A DNA stretch of 64,000 bases from Azolla caroliniana. Its lineage: Eukaryota > Polypodiophyta. The stretch is taken from NCBI GenBank assembly GCA_043228905.1, contig JBHGNT010000012.1:21204001-21268000 (forward strand), read 5' to 3'. Both the position numbers and the translations under genes were made by a program. Numbering within the stretch: position 1 is the first letter of the stretch; the number at the start of each line of letters is the position of its first letter. The notes beneath the pieces are model-generated. The model had not been told where the DNA came from, did not search any database, and was given only the letters and a program-made list of their open reading frames with translations. Below are positions 1 through 10,070 of this stretch, in pieces.

Positions 1-840
1 CCAGACCTTTCGTGTACAGTCATCTACAAAGGTGATGAAGTATCGGGAGCCTCCTAGTGATTGCTCTGGCATGGGCCCACATATATCTGTGTGCACGAGC
101 TATAGGGGCTTTCGTACCGTCTCGTACTGGAGAGAGTGCGGACTTCGGGTTTGTTTCCTGTATTGACAATGTTTGCAAAAGTCTGTCTTTGCTTGGAGTT
201 TAGGGATGTAGCCGACTACCATTAGTCGATCAAGTCCGGCTTGAGACATATGACCGAGTTGGCCATGCCATAAGTTTGGGTCGGTCTTTTCAACTGCATT
301 TACGACCCCTTCTGGATTGATCGCCATTAGTGGGTATATGTTATTGTACTTGTGTTCACTCCTGATTTTCAGATTTCCTCGGCTAATCATCCAGGTTGAC
401 TCACTAAGAGTCGTTCGACACCCGCCTTAGGCTAACATGCCGATGGAGACCAGACTCCTTTTCAGATCGGGTACATGTCGAACTCGATGTAGGGTTATTG
501 TGTTGCCATTTGGCAATCTGATGGGAACCTCTTCGGTCCCTGCTATTCAGCACTCATGCCTGTTTCCTAGTCGGATTGTGCCACTGGCGTCGCTTGAATA
601 GTTCGAAAACCATTCGATGTTCGGGATCACGTGGAATGTGGCACTGGAATCCAGTAACCACGTATGCGCATCTTGTGCACTATAGAGGACTTATCCGATC
701 ATCGAGTCCTCTAAGGAAAGAATTTCTCCGGATCGGGTGTCGGTAACATTAACTTCGTTGCCGACTAGAGAGTGGTTTTTCATCCACCTCAAAAAACCGG
801 TATGTCTTATCATCTGAATACCCCTTCACAGCAAAGAGTA
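1..840 (-). mobile_element. Ty1/copia retrotransposon fragment (protease, GAG-pre-integrase, start of integrase)
   Basis: Read on the minus strand this fragment gives, in order, a degenerate aspartic protease around 600-670 (DSSATFH where copia elements normally have DSG), a GAG-pre-integrase domain at 100-390 (LWHGQLGHMS, then a CxxC pair), and the start of an integrase core at 1-96 ([18 protein letters not shown]). The frame is broken by a TAA near 694 and by a TAG between pre-integrase and integrase (about 106), and a shift is likely near 780. The rest of integrase and all of reverse transcriptase lie outside the window. No LTR is visible here. It is a dead copy; the family assignment is firm, the exact left limit unknown. 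The boundary with the LINE at 840-850 is approximate. Confidence 0.85.
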
Positions 841-844
841 CTTC

Positions 845-3800
845 CAATCTTTAAAAAACCCCAACCCATCTATGGTTAGCATTATTGGGTGGTATGGGAA
901 GTCTACTCATTGCTTCCTGAATTTGTTGATACATTATTTGGCCGCCATGCATACTACGTAGGATTTCTTTTTGCTCTTTCAATGAACGCGATAAAAACGC
1001 TTTCCAAGTCTGAACTGTTTTCGTTGTACCTGCTGTCATTTTCCCCCATGATAACCATTGTCTAGAACCTAGCACTGAACCATCTGATGTTGTAAACAAC
1101 GGGTTCCAAACTATCTTTTGTCTGAGATAGTCAACATAACGTTTGGGATTAGGTTTATTATGAAGCAAACCAGGTAATACATGTTTCCATGCTAAAAATA
1201 ATGTCCTAATAAATTTGTCTTCCCATCTATTGGCTGAAGGTACTCGGAAAGTTTCGTTCGGCCAGGGGGCGCCTAAGCAAGGAGAGCAATCTGAACATCG
1301 GTCAATCAATAATACTTTCCATATTTCTTGCCCCAGTGTAAATCCTCTAACAAGCAACTTACTTAGCAATGCTCTTGATTGATCTACTGGATCAATAATA
1401 CCTTATCCTCCTTTAGAACGAGGTAAGGTAATAACATCCCATTTCACTTTCGACCGAGCATTGCCTTCCGTTTTACCGGACCACAAGAAATTACGAATCA
1501 GTCTACGTATTTTCAGAATGCATGACTTGGAGAATATCCAACATGACAAAACATACCATGTTGAAGCCAATAAAACCTGATTAGCAACTATAATCCGACT
1601 AGCAAAAGACAACTTGGCTGAACTCCATAATAATAACTTTTTCTGTAGTGATAATAGGAGGGGTGCCACTTGATGTTCCATTGAAAGATCAATACCTATC
1701 GTACGCCCTAGGTACCGAACTGGACAACCTGATGGTATCCATCGAAATTGCGGGTGTGGATTCCATATAGGAGACTTTACATCCCCCACCCAAAATACAA
1801 AGGACTTGCTCCAATTGACCACTGCACCTGAAGCCTTACAAAATGTGGATATGGCCAATTCTATTTTTTGCAAATTTTCTAAATCACCTTTTAAGTATAG
1901 GGCAGTGTCATCTACAAACTCAACATCCCTTATTTCTATATGTGAAAGTGGGACTCGTAGTCCCCGTATACCAATATCTCCAGTATTCAAAAAAGAGATC
2001 ATTGCCTCAGCAAATAACAAGAACAAGAAAGGAGCCAAAGGACAACCTTGGCGAACTGATCGAGAAATTGAAAACAAGGGTCCATAATTCCCAACTAGTA
2101 AGACTCGGTTTTGTGCCAAAATATATAAGGAATAAATTCCTGTTATCCATTCTTTCGAGAATCCAAAACGAGCCAATACACCTTGTAAAAATTCCGAATC
2201 AACATGGTCGTAAGCTTTCTCAAAATCAAGCATAACAATGGCCAAGTTTTGATTAGATTTGGCTGCCAAAGTTGCAGATTCCCAAAACGTATAAACATTT
2301 TCCAAAATGCTCCTTTCCCGAATGAATCCTATTTGTGACGGATGTATAACTTTAGGCATTATAGTACTAAGTCGTATACTAATTGCTTTAGCTAAAATTT
2401 TATACACCGTATTCAATAATGTAATCAGGCGCCATTTCTTGATATCCAATGAAGAACCTTTTGATTTAGGGATAAGGTAAATTAGTCCTTCTGTAAAATA
2501 TGGAGGCATATTACCCTCCCGAAGAATTTGTTGGAATGTTGTACATAAATCTGCTTTGAACAAGTCCCTATATTTAATGAAGAATGTTGGGGTTAAATCG
2601 TACATACCTGGACAACAATTTTTAGGCAAAGCTTGGAGTGCTTCACTCAATTCCTCATAAGTAAGAACGTTTTGGAGCATGACATTCATATCTTGTGTTA
2701 TTCTTGAACTCAATTTATTCCATATACAAGACCGACTTATTAAATCCTCATTGGAGAAGGAAACAATTGATAATAGGCCAGTATAGTATCGTGTGGCTAT
2801 TTCTCTCATCACTTGAGGTTTAGATGAGATAATTCCATTCTCGTGTTGTAGTTGTTTGATTGAAACCGAATTATGATTTGGTTTCATGGCATGAAAAAAT
2901 TCAGTTGTGCATTTATCACCTATTTGGGTCCAATTAGCTGCCTGAGATGATATTGAAATTCTGCACGTTTTTCTAATAGTATAGCAAGTTCTTGTCTCGC
3001 TGACCCAAGTTTCTCAGCAATCCACATGCAATGTGGATAACGTTCTTGTAATCATTGTAGAGAAACAAGAGAAATACGTGACCGTTTCTCCTTTTCTTGA
3101 AGCATAGAAAACCTCTCCTTGGATTTATCCCTGAAAAATTCTGAAATACATCGTAAGCCATTAGCTACCCGCATAGCCATTGATTCCTGTACAACATCTT
3201 TTTGAGACCATAATTCAGCCATTTGTAAGGAAAAGCTATTGTCTAACAACACGTGTTCATGAATTTTCAGATTGAAGAATTCCTTAAGGTTTTGGGTCGA
3301 AATTGACAGGATAATTGGAGCATGATCAAAGAAGGTAGTTCCCGGCATTATATGTATTGTACCAGTTGCTGAAATAAATTTTCCAGATACATAGAATCTA
3401 TCCAATCAAGCTAAATTAGTACCATTTACACGCCTATCCAATTGGTGTTTGTATGAACCATCAAAGGAGCGTGCCAAGCATCTAATATTTGTAAGGAAAA
3501 CACCAATTGTTCCCACATTGCTAATTCATGGCCATGTATTGTGGTTGAACTACCTCCCATTCTATCAATGGGGTCCTCAAGCATGCTAAAATCACCAGCG
3601 ATACACCAATGATCACGGGGAGGCAGATTATTTAATAAATCTTTCCAAAATTGTTGCCGTGCAGAGGCAGTATTGGGAGCATATATATTCAAGAGTCCCC
3701 ATGTAATCTCTCCGTCATGCATAATAACATATTGAGCCCTTCTAGGAATGACCACTTGTTTTTGGATAATGTATGGAATCCACCTCTGAGAAATAGCCAT

Positions 3801-3945
3801 ACAAACCCCACCACGGATTTCTGTGTTGCCCACTGCAGGAGACCAGAACATGTCCCAGTTTCCAGATAGAATAGAACCATAACGAGAAATTCTAAAAGTA
3901 TTTAAATGATGTTCTTTTATTAAAAGAAAATCTAAGGATTACTTT
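845..3945 (-). mobile_element. Degenerate plant LINE (endonuclease plus reverse transcriptase)
   Basis: This is a non-LTR retrotransposon ORF2 read on the minus strand. An apurinic-type endonuclease (EEP fold) occupies about 3060-3940, with LLIKEHHL, NIYAPN, GDFSM (GDFN is usual) and FDHAP (SDH is usual). The reverse transcriptase is at 1403-2887 with IPKSKGS, PSQIGFIRERS, DFEKAYDHVD, RQGCPLAPFLF and FVDDTALY (YADD/FADD box, A to V). A C-terminal region follows at 851-1369 in the same frame, separated by one TAA at about 1400. Further breaks occur at about 3400-3460 (shift and TGA) and 2890-3060. Endonuclease and RT changes make it inactive. No clear poly(A) end or target-site duplication could be fixed at the 845 end. 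Confidence 0.9.
1403..2887 (-). pseudogene. LINE reverse transcriptase domain (494 codons, broken)
   Basis: This is the longest open piece of the LINE. It runs from the linker after the endonuclease, through the RT fingers and palm, to the thumb. The palm motif FVDDTALY keeps both aspartates, so the catalytic pair is present although the copy is dead. The frame stops at a TAA and continues open beyond it in the same frame to 851, which shows the stop is a single later mutation. RNA-templated priming at nicked genomic DNA is the known role of this enzyme class. Confidence 0.88.
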
Positions 3946-4205
3946 AAGTGATAACACGCTTAATAGTTATCCCACGCCATAGAATTGAATATTACAATTC
4001 ATACCCTTGTTCATTTTAGAATTAGCCCACACATACTCATCGTAAGATCAGGGAAAAACTACGGAAAAACTATCTCATGGTCAGATATGGTTATGCACGT
4101 AACATGCTCTCCCACTTTAAAAAATCACACTCTTACAACGATTATGGTTAAGGATAAACCATAACTAACCATAACATACACATACACATACACATACACA
4201 TATAC

Positions 4206-4239
<34 letters not shown>

Positions 4240-4490
4240 TACACATACACATACACATACACATACCTACACATACACATATACATACATACATACAGAT
4301 ATATGTATCATGTATGTGTGTATGTATCATGCATGTATGTATGTATACATCAAATATATGGCTCTCAATATTCACATATATATAGTGATATTTTTTTCTC
4401 TAAAATTCACACGATATGTATATGATATATCATATATCTATTGCTTTAAAGCTATTATACCGCATGTATACATATGTGATACCAATAGTC
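3946..4490. repeat. AT-rich spacer with CATA/TATG microsatellites
   Basis: Between the LINE end and the PHT1 leader there is low-complexity DNA: alternating (ACATAC)n at 4178-4205, (TA)n at 4218-4240, again (ACATAC)n at 4241-4290 and (TATG)n at 4305-4350. No coding sequence is supported; the open frames here are translations of the repeat. It forms part of the upstream region of the phosphate transporter. I searched by eye for the PHR1 site GNATATNC between 4141 and 4958 and found none. Confidence 0.75.
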
Positions 4491-4724
4491 TAAATTTAGC
4501 AGTTTTTTTTTTCCAGATCCAAACACGTCTGTCTAAAAAAGGAAATGCATGGATTTGAGAGAGAGAAAGCGTGCCGTTTCTGAACAGTTTCTGATTGACG
4601 ACGAGGGTTTCTTGAATTGAAGGGCTTTTTTTCTGATCGAAGAAGAAAAGAGGGAGGAAGCAGGAAGTGTGTTAGGGTTTCTCTTGACATTAATTCTGCA
4701 GCCTCTTTGATCGTCTCCAACCAG

Positions 4725-4956
4725 GTAGTAAGTAGTATTGTATGTCATGGATCGGTTTGTTTCGTGCGTTTCTTAAATTCGACTGCTTTGATCGCTGGTC
4801 GGCAGACAGACAGACAGACAGACAGAGAAACGCCTCCAATTTCGGATCTTTCGGTGGTGCATCAGGAAGGAAGAAAAAAAGGGTGGAAACTGAAGAGGGG
4901 TTTTAGGGTTTAGGGTTTCTTCTCTGTTAAAATCACTTTTGTCTTTCTTTGCAAAG
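4725..4956 (+). other. Probable 5'-UTR leader intron of the PHT1 gene
   Basis: A strong donor (CCAG then GTAGTAAGT) sits at 4725, and a strong acceptor (a T-rich tract then TTTGCAAAG) ends at 4956, two bases before the ATG. Splicing would join the leader almost directly to the start codon. Leader introns just upstream of the start are known for plant PHT1 genes. Inside are a CAGA tetranucleotide run at 4803-4827 and plant telobox-like TTTAGGG repeats near 4900-4919. Not proven without transcript data. Confidence 0.65.
4899..4920 (+). promoter_or_regulatory. Telobox-like TTTAGGG repeats in the PHT1 leader
   Basis: Two to three copies of TTTAGGG lie just upstream of the start codon, and another GTTAGGGTTT is at about 4671. 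Short telomere-like boxes (AAACCCTAA) are frequent in plant promoters and leaders of highly expressed genes. A regulatory role here is inference. Confidence 0.35.
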
Positions 4957-4958
4957 TC

Positions 4959-6575
4959 ATGCCATTGGAGGTGTTGTCTGCACTGGACAAAGCCAAGACG
5001 CAATGGTACCATTTCACAGCCATAGTGATCGCAGGGATGGGCTTCTTCACAGACGCCTACGATCTCTTCTGCATCTCCACAGTAACCAAGCTCCTGGGCC
5101 GCATATACTACTACGACCCGGCCATGAAGGATGTGCCGGGGAGCCTCCCGGCCAGCGTCTCATCGGCCGTCAACGGGGTAGCCTTCTGCGGAACCCTAGT
5201 TGGACAGCTCTTCTTCGGCTGGCTCGGCGACAAGCTCGGCCGGAAGAAGGTCTATGGCATAACCCTAATGTTCATGGTCATAAGCTCCATCGCCTCGGGC
5301 TTGTCCTTCGGTAGCACCTCCAAGTCCGTCATGGCCACGCTATGCTTCTTCCGCTTCTGGCTCGGGTTCGGGATCGGCGGGGACTACCCGCTCTCGGCCA
5401 CCATCATGTCGGAATACGCGAACAAGAAGACACGGGGCGCCTTCATCGCGGCCGTCTTCGCCATGCAAGGCTTCGGCATTCTCGGAGGCGCGGCCGTAGC
5501 CATTCTCGTGTCGGTCGCCTTCGACAAGGCTTACCCTAGCCCCGCGTTCCACCTCGACCCCGCCGGGTCCACACCTCCCCAAGCCGACTACGTGTGGCGC
5601 ATCATCTTCATGGCCGGCGCGATCCCGGCCATCTTCACCTACTATTGGCGCATGAAGATGCCCGAGACGGCCCGCTACACGGCCCTCGTAGCCGGCAATG
5701 CCACGCAAGCCGCGCTCGATATGACTTGTGTCCTCCAAGTGGAGCTCAGAGCCGAGCCTCTCAAAGTGGCATACATTGTCTCCTCGGATACCCGCGGATT
5801 GTTCTCTCGCGACTTCTTGAAGAAGCACGGGCTCCATCTCCTAGGCACCACGGCCACGTGGTTTCTACTCGATATTGCGTTCTATAGCCAAAATCTCTTC
5901 CAGAAGGACGTGTTCTCGGCCATCGGCTGGCTCCCTCCGCCCTCCACAATGAGCGCCCTCGAAGAAGTGTATAGAATCTCGAGGGCCCAGGCTTTGATCG
6001 CGCTATGTTCGACTGTTCCCGGCTATTGGTTCACGGTCTTTTTGATCGACCGCATCGGTCGGTTTACCATCCAACTCATGGGCTTCTTCATGATGACCGC
6101 CTTCATGTTCGCCCTCTCGATCCCATACAACTATTGGCAAGGCACGCCATGCGGAACTGGCTATTGCAATGGGCATCATATCGTGTTTGTCGTATTGTAC
6201 GCGTTCACATTCTTTTTCGCCAACTTTGGCCCCAATAGCACTACGTTTATCGTGCCGGCAGAAGTGTTTCCGGCACGGTTGCGGTCTACGTGCCATGGAA
6301 TTTCAGCAGCAGCCGGAAAAGCCGGAGCCATGGTCGGCGCGTTCGGGTTCCTATATGCGGCTCAGAGTCCGACAGAAGGTAAACAGGAACCCGGGTATCC
6401 AACTGGGCTAGGTGTGAGAACAGCTTTGATCATGTTGGCTTGTTGCAATGGCTTGGGATTCTTTTTCACCTTCTTGGTCCCCGAGACAAAAGGGAAGTCT
6501 CTAGAGGAAATAACAGGAGAAGATAGAGAAGAAGAAACAACAAGAGTCGAGGAATTGACCACTACTTCGATGTGA
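4959..6575 (+). CDS. PHT1: PHT1-family high-affinity phosphate:H+ symporter
   Basis: A complete single-exon gene of 538 aa, the usual length for plant PHT1. It imports orthophosphate with protons across the plasma membrane and has the 12-helix MFS layout with a long loop after helix 6. Visible marks are the N-terminal [13 protein letters not shown] (25-37), the MFS loop motif [11 protein letters not shown] (90-100) and the PHT1 signature [13 protein letters not shown] (140-152). Residues aligned with the phosphate and proton site of fungal PiPT are Y143, Q170, W301, D305, Y309 and N422 or N426, all present. It ends with [15 protein letters not shown]-like sequence. The start is chosen because the N terminus then aligns with other PHT1 proteins and sits next to a leader-intron acceptor. 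The gene is much richer in G+C than its surroundings. A short Cys/His/Gly-rich insertion (396-408) before the helix carrying N422 looks lineage-specific. Not a pseudogene. Confidence 0.96.
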   Translation: MPLEVLSALDKAKTQWYHFTAIVIAGMGFFTDAYDLFCISTVTKLLGRIYYYDPAMKDVPGSLPASVSSAVNGVAFCGTLVGQLFFGWLGDKLGRKKVYGITLMFMVISSIASGLSFGSTSKSVMATLCFFRFWLGFGIGGDYPLSATIMSEYANKKTRGAFIAAVFAMQGFGILGGAAVAILVSVAFDKAYPSPAFHLDPAGSTPPQADYVWRIIFMAGAIPAIFTYYWRMKMPETARYTALVAGNATQAALDMTCVLQVELRAEPLKVAYIVSSDTRGLFSRDFLKKHGLHLLGTTATWFLLDIAFYSQNLFQKDVFSAIGWLPPPSTMSALEEVYRISRAQALIALCSTVPGYWFTVFLIDRIGRFTIQLMGFFMMTAFMFALSIPYNYWQGTPCGTGYCNGHHIVFVVLYAFTFFFANFGPNSTTFIVPAEVFPARLRSTCHGISAAAGKAGAMVGAFGFLYAAQSPTEGKQEPGYPTGLGVRTALIMLACCNGLGFFFTFLVPETKGKSLEEITGEDREEETTRVEELTTTSM

Positions 6576-9030
6576 ACTCCCCCTACTATGAGCTTCCTAC
6601 TATGAGCTTACAGTTGTATGATTTATGGGTTTTTGAAATTGCTCAGTTTTCTCGTGTCTAGGTTGATAATTGATTGGGTGATGTGATCTCCAAATTTTGC
6701 GAGTGTAAACGCATTCAACTTTGAGTGTTTTGTTTTTAATGAGATATGAAATTTTGTCCTTCTCTTCGAGGATATTCGACACTTTACTACGAAAGAGTTC
6801 TAGATCATTCATCATTCTTGAGGGGCCAACAAAACATCATGGTATCATGCCATTGGTGGAGCATAGGAGGTATTGCTTCATCGAAACTTGTTTGATCTCT
6901 TAATAGAAAAAACAACTTTTAAAATCCATTGTTATTAGAAACTTGTTTTTCTCTTTGTAATACAGCTTCTTTTTAAATCCATGATCAAAGTGCGCAACTC
7001 AAATCTTAGGTACACAATCCTAAAGAGGACAAAGAGTTCTTTGAAAATGTGCTTTTCAAACCTACCATGATTTCTTGTTAAATCTAGAGATACAGTCTCA
7101 AGTCTAGTTGAAATTGGGTAGGAAAGAATATTGTTATAACTTTTCAACATGAAGTGAGGGGGGGAATTTTTGATAATGTTGTCTACTAAGGGGTAAAGTT
7201 CATATAATCCCTTATGCTATTGGCACTTTTCTATATTGCATATTTAACTCTTCGATGTGATCGTCTCATCTTCTCGAGTTAAATAACAATGTCATTTAGT
7301 TGTGTCCAAGTGGGGCAATAGTGGCCATCAGATACCTAAAGGATCCTTTTGTTAATGTTGTCTTTCGTATTTTGATCAAGTAAATCTTCTTCCAAAAGTA
7401 ATACCCCACCTTAAAGTACATGTTTTTTGGTTTCTCATGATTTATTCCACAATTCAGGGTTAGGTGACCTATTCTAAAATTATGAGTGCAATGTAGAAGA
7501 TGTCACTTGATCGTGTTAGTAAAATCTATATCTTACATTATTGATTGACAAGTGTAATTCTTTTTGGCCTTTGTGTTGTGAAACCTCAAAGTGAGATACA
7601 ATTCTAGAAAGGATATACACTTCAAAAGTACCTTGTCCAATTCCGAAAAATTGCTATCCTAATTTCATCGCATAAAGTGAGAAGCATTTGCGTACATGGT
7701 TGTGTTTGAGCCATAAAGTGGAGTACATTCCAAAAATACATTGTCCACTTTCCAAAATTTTCTATCCTAATTTCAATGTATAAAGTGGCAAGCATTTGCA
7801 TTAATGGTTGTGTTTGTCACTTTGTGAGCCAAGACATGGATGCGTATATGCAAGGTATATCAAACCTCCATGTATGTATGTACAACATACACAAGTATTT
7901 GATATTGAATGAACAAAGGCCTTCCATTTTGTGTTTACTTTGCCTAAATTTGTTGAAGGAAATCACACAATAAGTTCTCAAGATTCATATTGGCCAAGGA
8001 AGCAACAATAAAAAATACTAAAATTTGTGCTATAAGCATTGATTGGATCACCTGCATATTAACGTGCATTTGTGAAGTCTAGTAATCCCAATATTGCAAC
8101 TTGCCTTAGATCTTTTCCAGTGCCCAATCCACTTAATCTTTGGAGGTTGAAACATTGTATGTAGCGCATCCAATATATTGGATAATTTGATATTTAGGAG
8201 GCCCAAATTTTTCCTAGTCCAATAAATAGAATGTCATTGATCAACTTTAGGATGACTCTACTTAGATTTATCAAAAATAAACCTCAATCCTACAATTGAA
8301 GCATGACATCAAGTGCCCTTGTTACAATTTGGGAAGCTTGAGCCATGGTCTTTTCTATTTAGTGTGAAAAAAACAGTTATTTGTTGAATCACTAGAAAAA
8401 AAATGCAATGAATTACCAATCGATGACGTCAAGATTGTTATGAACTAGAATGGTTTGTAACTCTTGTTTGGTCATAAACAAAACAAGTAAGATTGAGACC
8501 TAGCATAGTAAAGACCATATACACCAAGAAATGTTGATTGGCCAATCAATCATGTTGGTATTGCTCCTGTATGTAAACCATACGCTTTCATGTGTAAAAT
8601 ACAATGCAGAAAACGTTTTCAATACAAGGGATTACATAGAACACAAATAATTGGCTTCCATATGTAAGATAAAAAGCAAGGGAAAGTTTAGGTTCATAAA
8701 AAAGTTTTGTTTGATAGGAATACTCCTACCAAAATATAAGTAAAGATAAAAGAGTACCTTGAGTACAATATGTATATTCAATAGGTTCCTTTTAAACCCC
8801 CCACAAATTTGAAGGCAAGCCATGTGCTTGGAGACAAACTATTGAATAACATTAGCAATGTATCTAGGTATGTATTATGTACTATAGGTAAGCGTATGTG
8901 GGAACATCTTTCAACCCCTTGCCTTATTGTGATTTGACATAGACGGATATATTGCGATTTGGGTCATAATCAATTACCTAACCTCAAAACTATGTTTGGT
9001 TTTTACAAACAAGAGTCTTTCTGGGATCTT
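6576..9030. other. Intergenic AT-rich DNA, no gene seen
   Basis: No long frame, RNA gene or recognisable element in about 2.4 kb. A phrase (scattered near 7620-7690 and 7740-7800, with CAAAAGTACCTTGTCCA-like and TCCTAATTTCA-like parts) occurs twice about 110 bases apart, so an old local duplication is likely. The PHT1 polyadenylation site must lie in the first few hundred bases, but no classic AATAAA stands out. Confidence 0.6.
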
Positions 9031-9053
9031 GAATGTACAAAGTGTGTGAAATG

Positions 9054-9084
9054 GTCGAGAATCATACTACTAGACCAAACGCCC
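9054..9084 (-). pseudogene. tRNA-Pro relic, 5' half only
   Basis: Only the acceptor 5' strand, D arm and start of the anticodon stem are present (minus strand GGGCGTTTGGTCTAGTAGTA, about 31 bases). The 3' half is missing. Confidence 0.75.
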
Positions 9085-9109
9085 TTTCAAGATATACCCC
9101 TCACAAGGA

Positions 9110-9179
9110 CGGGTTTCGAGAGTTGAACTCGAGATCTCTCGCACACAAAGCGAAAATCATACCACTAGACCAAACGTCA
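9110..9179 (-). pseudogene. tRNA-Pro-like copy with altered anticodon (TGT)
   Basis: All arms can be traced, but the anticodon loop reads TTTGTGT, so the three central bases are TGT instead of TGG or CGG. The acceptor is mispaired and box B is GAGTTCAACTC, losing the TTCGA core. Unlikely to work. Confidence 0.75.
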
Positions 9180-9242
9180 TTTCAAGGAATACCTTTCCTC
9201 ACAAGAAAGAATATTTGGAGGATTGAAGGGGTACTATTACTA

Positions 9243-9314
9243 GGGGCATTTCGAAAATCGAACTCGAGACCTCTCGCACCGGAAGCGAGAATCATAACAC
9301 TAGACCAAATGCCC
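9243..9314 (-). tRNA. tRNA-Pro-like gene with anticodon CCG, near-intact fold
   Basis: A full 72-base copy with a perfectly paired acceptor (GGGCATT with AATGCCC) and a paired T arm with one wobble. The anticodon loop reads TTCCGGT, so the triplet is CCG (would read CGG, Arg) rather than CGG. The D loop has a G to T change in the conserved GG pair. Probably a pseudogene or a misreading tRNA; function is doubtful. Confidence 0.6.
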
Positions 9315-9347
9315 TTTCAAAGGAAGACTTTTGGGAGGATTGAACAA

Positions 9348-9418
9348 GGGGAATTTCGAGAATCAAACTCGAGGCCTCTCGCACCCAAAACGAGAATCAT
9401 ACCACTAGACCAAAGTCC
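9348..9418 (-). pseudogene. tRNA-Pro(TGG)-like copy, degenerate
   Basis: The anticodon loop TTTGGGT keeps TGG, but box B is mutated (TTTGA for TTCGA) and the acceptor has a mismatch. Probably inactive. Confidence 0.7.
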
Positions 9419-9448
9419 ACAAGGAAGACATTTTGGAGGATTGAACAA

Positions 9449-9518
9449 GGGGTGTTTCGAGAATCGAACTCCAGACCTCCCGCGCCCGAAGCGAGAATCA
9501 TACCATAGAGTAGATGCC
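9449..9518 (-). pseudogene. tRNA-Pro(CGG)-like copy with damaged acceptor and D arm
   Basis: The anticodon loop TTCGGGC gives CGG and box B is intact, but the acceptor strands no longer pair and the D-arm sequence TCTACTCTATGGT has lost box A. Confidence 0.7.
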
Positions 9519-9548
9519 ACAAGGAAGAGATGTTGGAGGATTGAACAA

Positions 9549-9612
9549 GGGGTGTTTCGAGAATCGAACTCAAGGCCTCTCGCACCCGAAGCGAGAAACA
9601 TACCACAGAGCA
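9549..9612 (-). pseudogene. tRNA-Pro(CGG)-like copy lacking its 5' end
   Basis: T arm and anticodon arm are present (CGG), but the acceptor 5' strand is deleted where the copy runs into the next spacer. Confidence 0.7.
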
Positions 9613-9639
9613 ACCAAGAGATGTTGGAGGATTGAACAA

Positions 9640-9710
9640 GGGGCGTTTCGAGAATCGAACTCGAGACCTCCTACGCCTGAAGCGAGAAACATACCACAAA
9701 GCAGATGCCC
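9640..9710 (-). pseudogene. tRNA-Pro-like copy with anticodon CAG
   Basis: The anticodon loop TTCAGGC gives CAG, which would read CTG (Leu). The anticodon stem and D arm are mutated, so it is unlikely to be charged or processed. Confidence 0.68.
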
Positions 9711-9772
9711 TTACAAGGATGAGATTTTGGAGGATTGAAGGGGTAAGGGATACCCCTCACAAGCTATTACAA

Positions 9773-9828
9773 GTGGCATTTCGAGAATTGAACTCGAAGC
9801 CAGAATCATACCACTAGACCAAACGCCC
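9773..9828 (-). pseudogene. tRNA-Pro-like copy with the anticodon arm deleted
   Basis: About 15 bases covering the anticodon arm and variable loop are missing between the T arm and the 5' half. Both ends of the acceptor remain. Confidence 0.72.
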
Positions 9829-9888
9829 TTTCAAGGGATACCCCTCACAAGGAAAAATATTTGAAGGATTGAAGGGGTACTATTAAAA

Positions 9889-9960
9889 GGGGCATTTCGA
9901 GAATCGAACTCGAGACCTCTCACACCCGAAGCGAGAATCATACCACTAGACCAAATGCCC
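9889..9960 (-). tRNA. tRNA-Pro (anticodon CGG), intact
   Basis: The best copy of the array, 72 bases. The acceptor pairs fully (GGGCATT with AATGCCC, plus discriminator C). Box A is TGGTCTAGTGG. The anticodon stem CTCGC/GTGAG pairs with one G-U, and the loop TTCGGGT gives anticodon CGG. The T stem is TCGAG/CTCGA, fully paired; compared with the common plant tRNA-Pro stem CCGAG/CTCGG both sides of one pair changed together, which argues for selection on the fold at some stage. CCA is not encoded, as expected for a nuclear gene. Confidence 0.88.
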
Positions 9961-10005
9961 TTTCAAGGGATACCCCTCACAAGGAAGAATATTTGAAGGA
10001 TTAAA

Positions 10006-10070
10006 GGGGAATTTCGAGAATCAAACTTGAGACATCTCACACTCGAAGCATACCACTAGACCAAACGCCC
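10006..10070 (-). pseudogene. tRNA-Pro(CGG)-like copy with a broken anticodon stem
   Basis: About nine bases of the 5' anticodon stem are deleted (CTCGAAGCATACCAC on the plus strand) and the T arm is mutated. Confidence 0.7.

Noticed and set aside
4141-4958. PHR1-type phosphate-response element in the near promoter
   Set aside because: No match to GNATATNC found by eye; TATATC-like strings fail at fixed positions.
5340-5837. 165-codon minus-strand frame within PHT1
   Set aside because: Shadow of a GC-rich coding sequence; no motif and no signals.
9033-9817. Open frames of up to 200 codons on both strands in the tRNA array
   Set aside because: They are translations of tRNA-Pro copies and spacers. 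The repeated peptide arises because the unit happens to lack stops in several frames.
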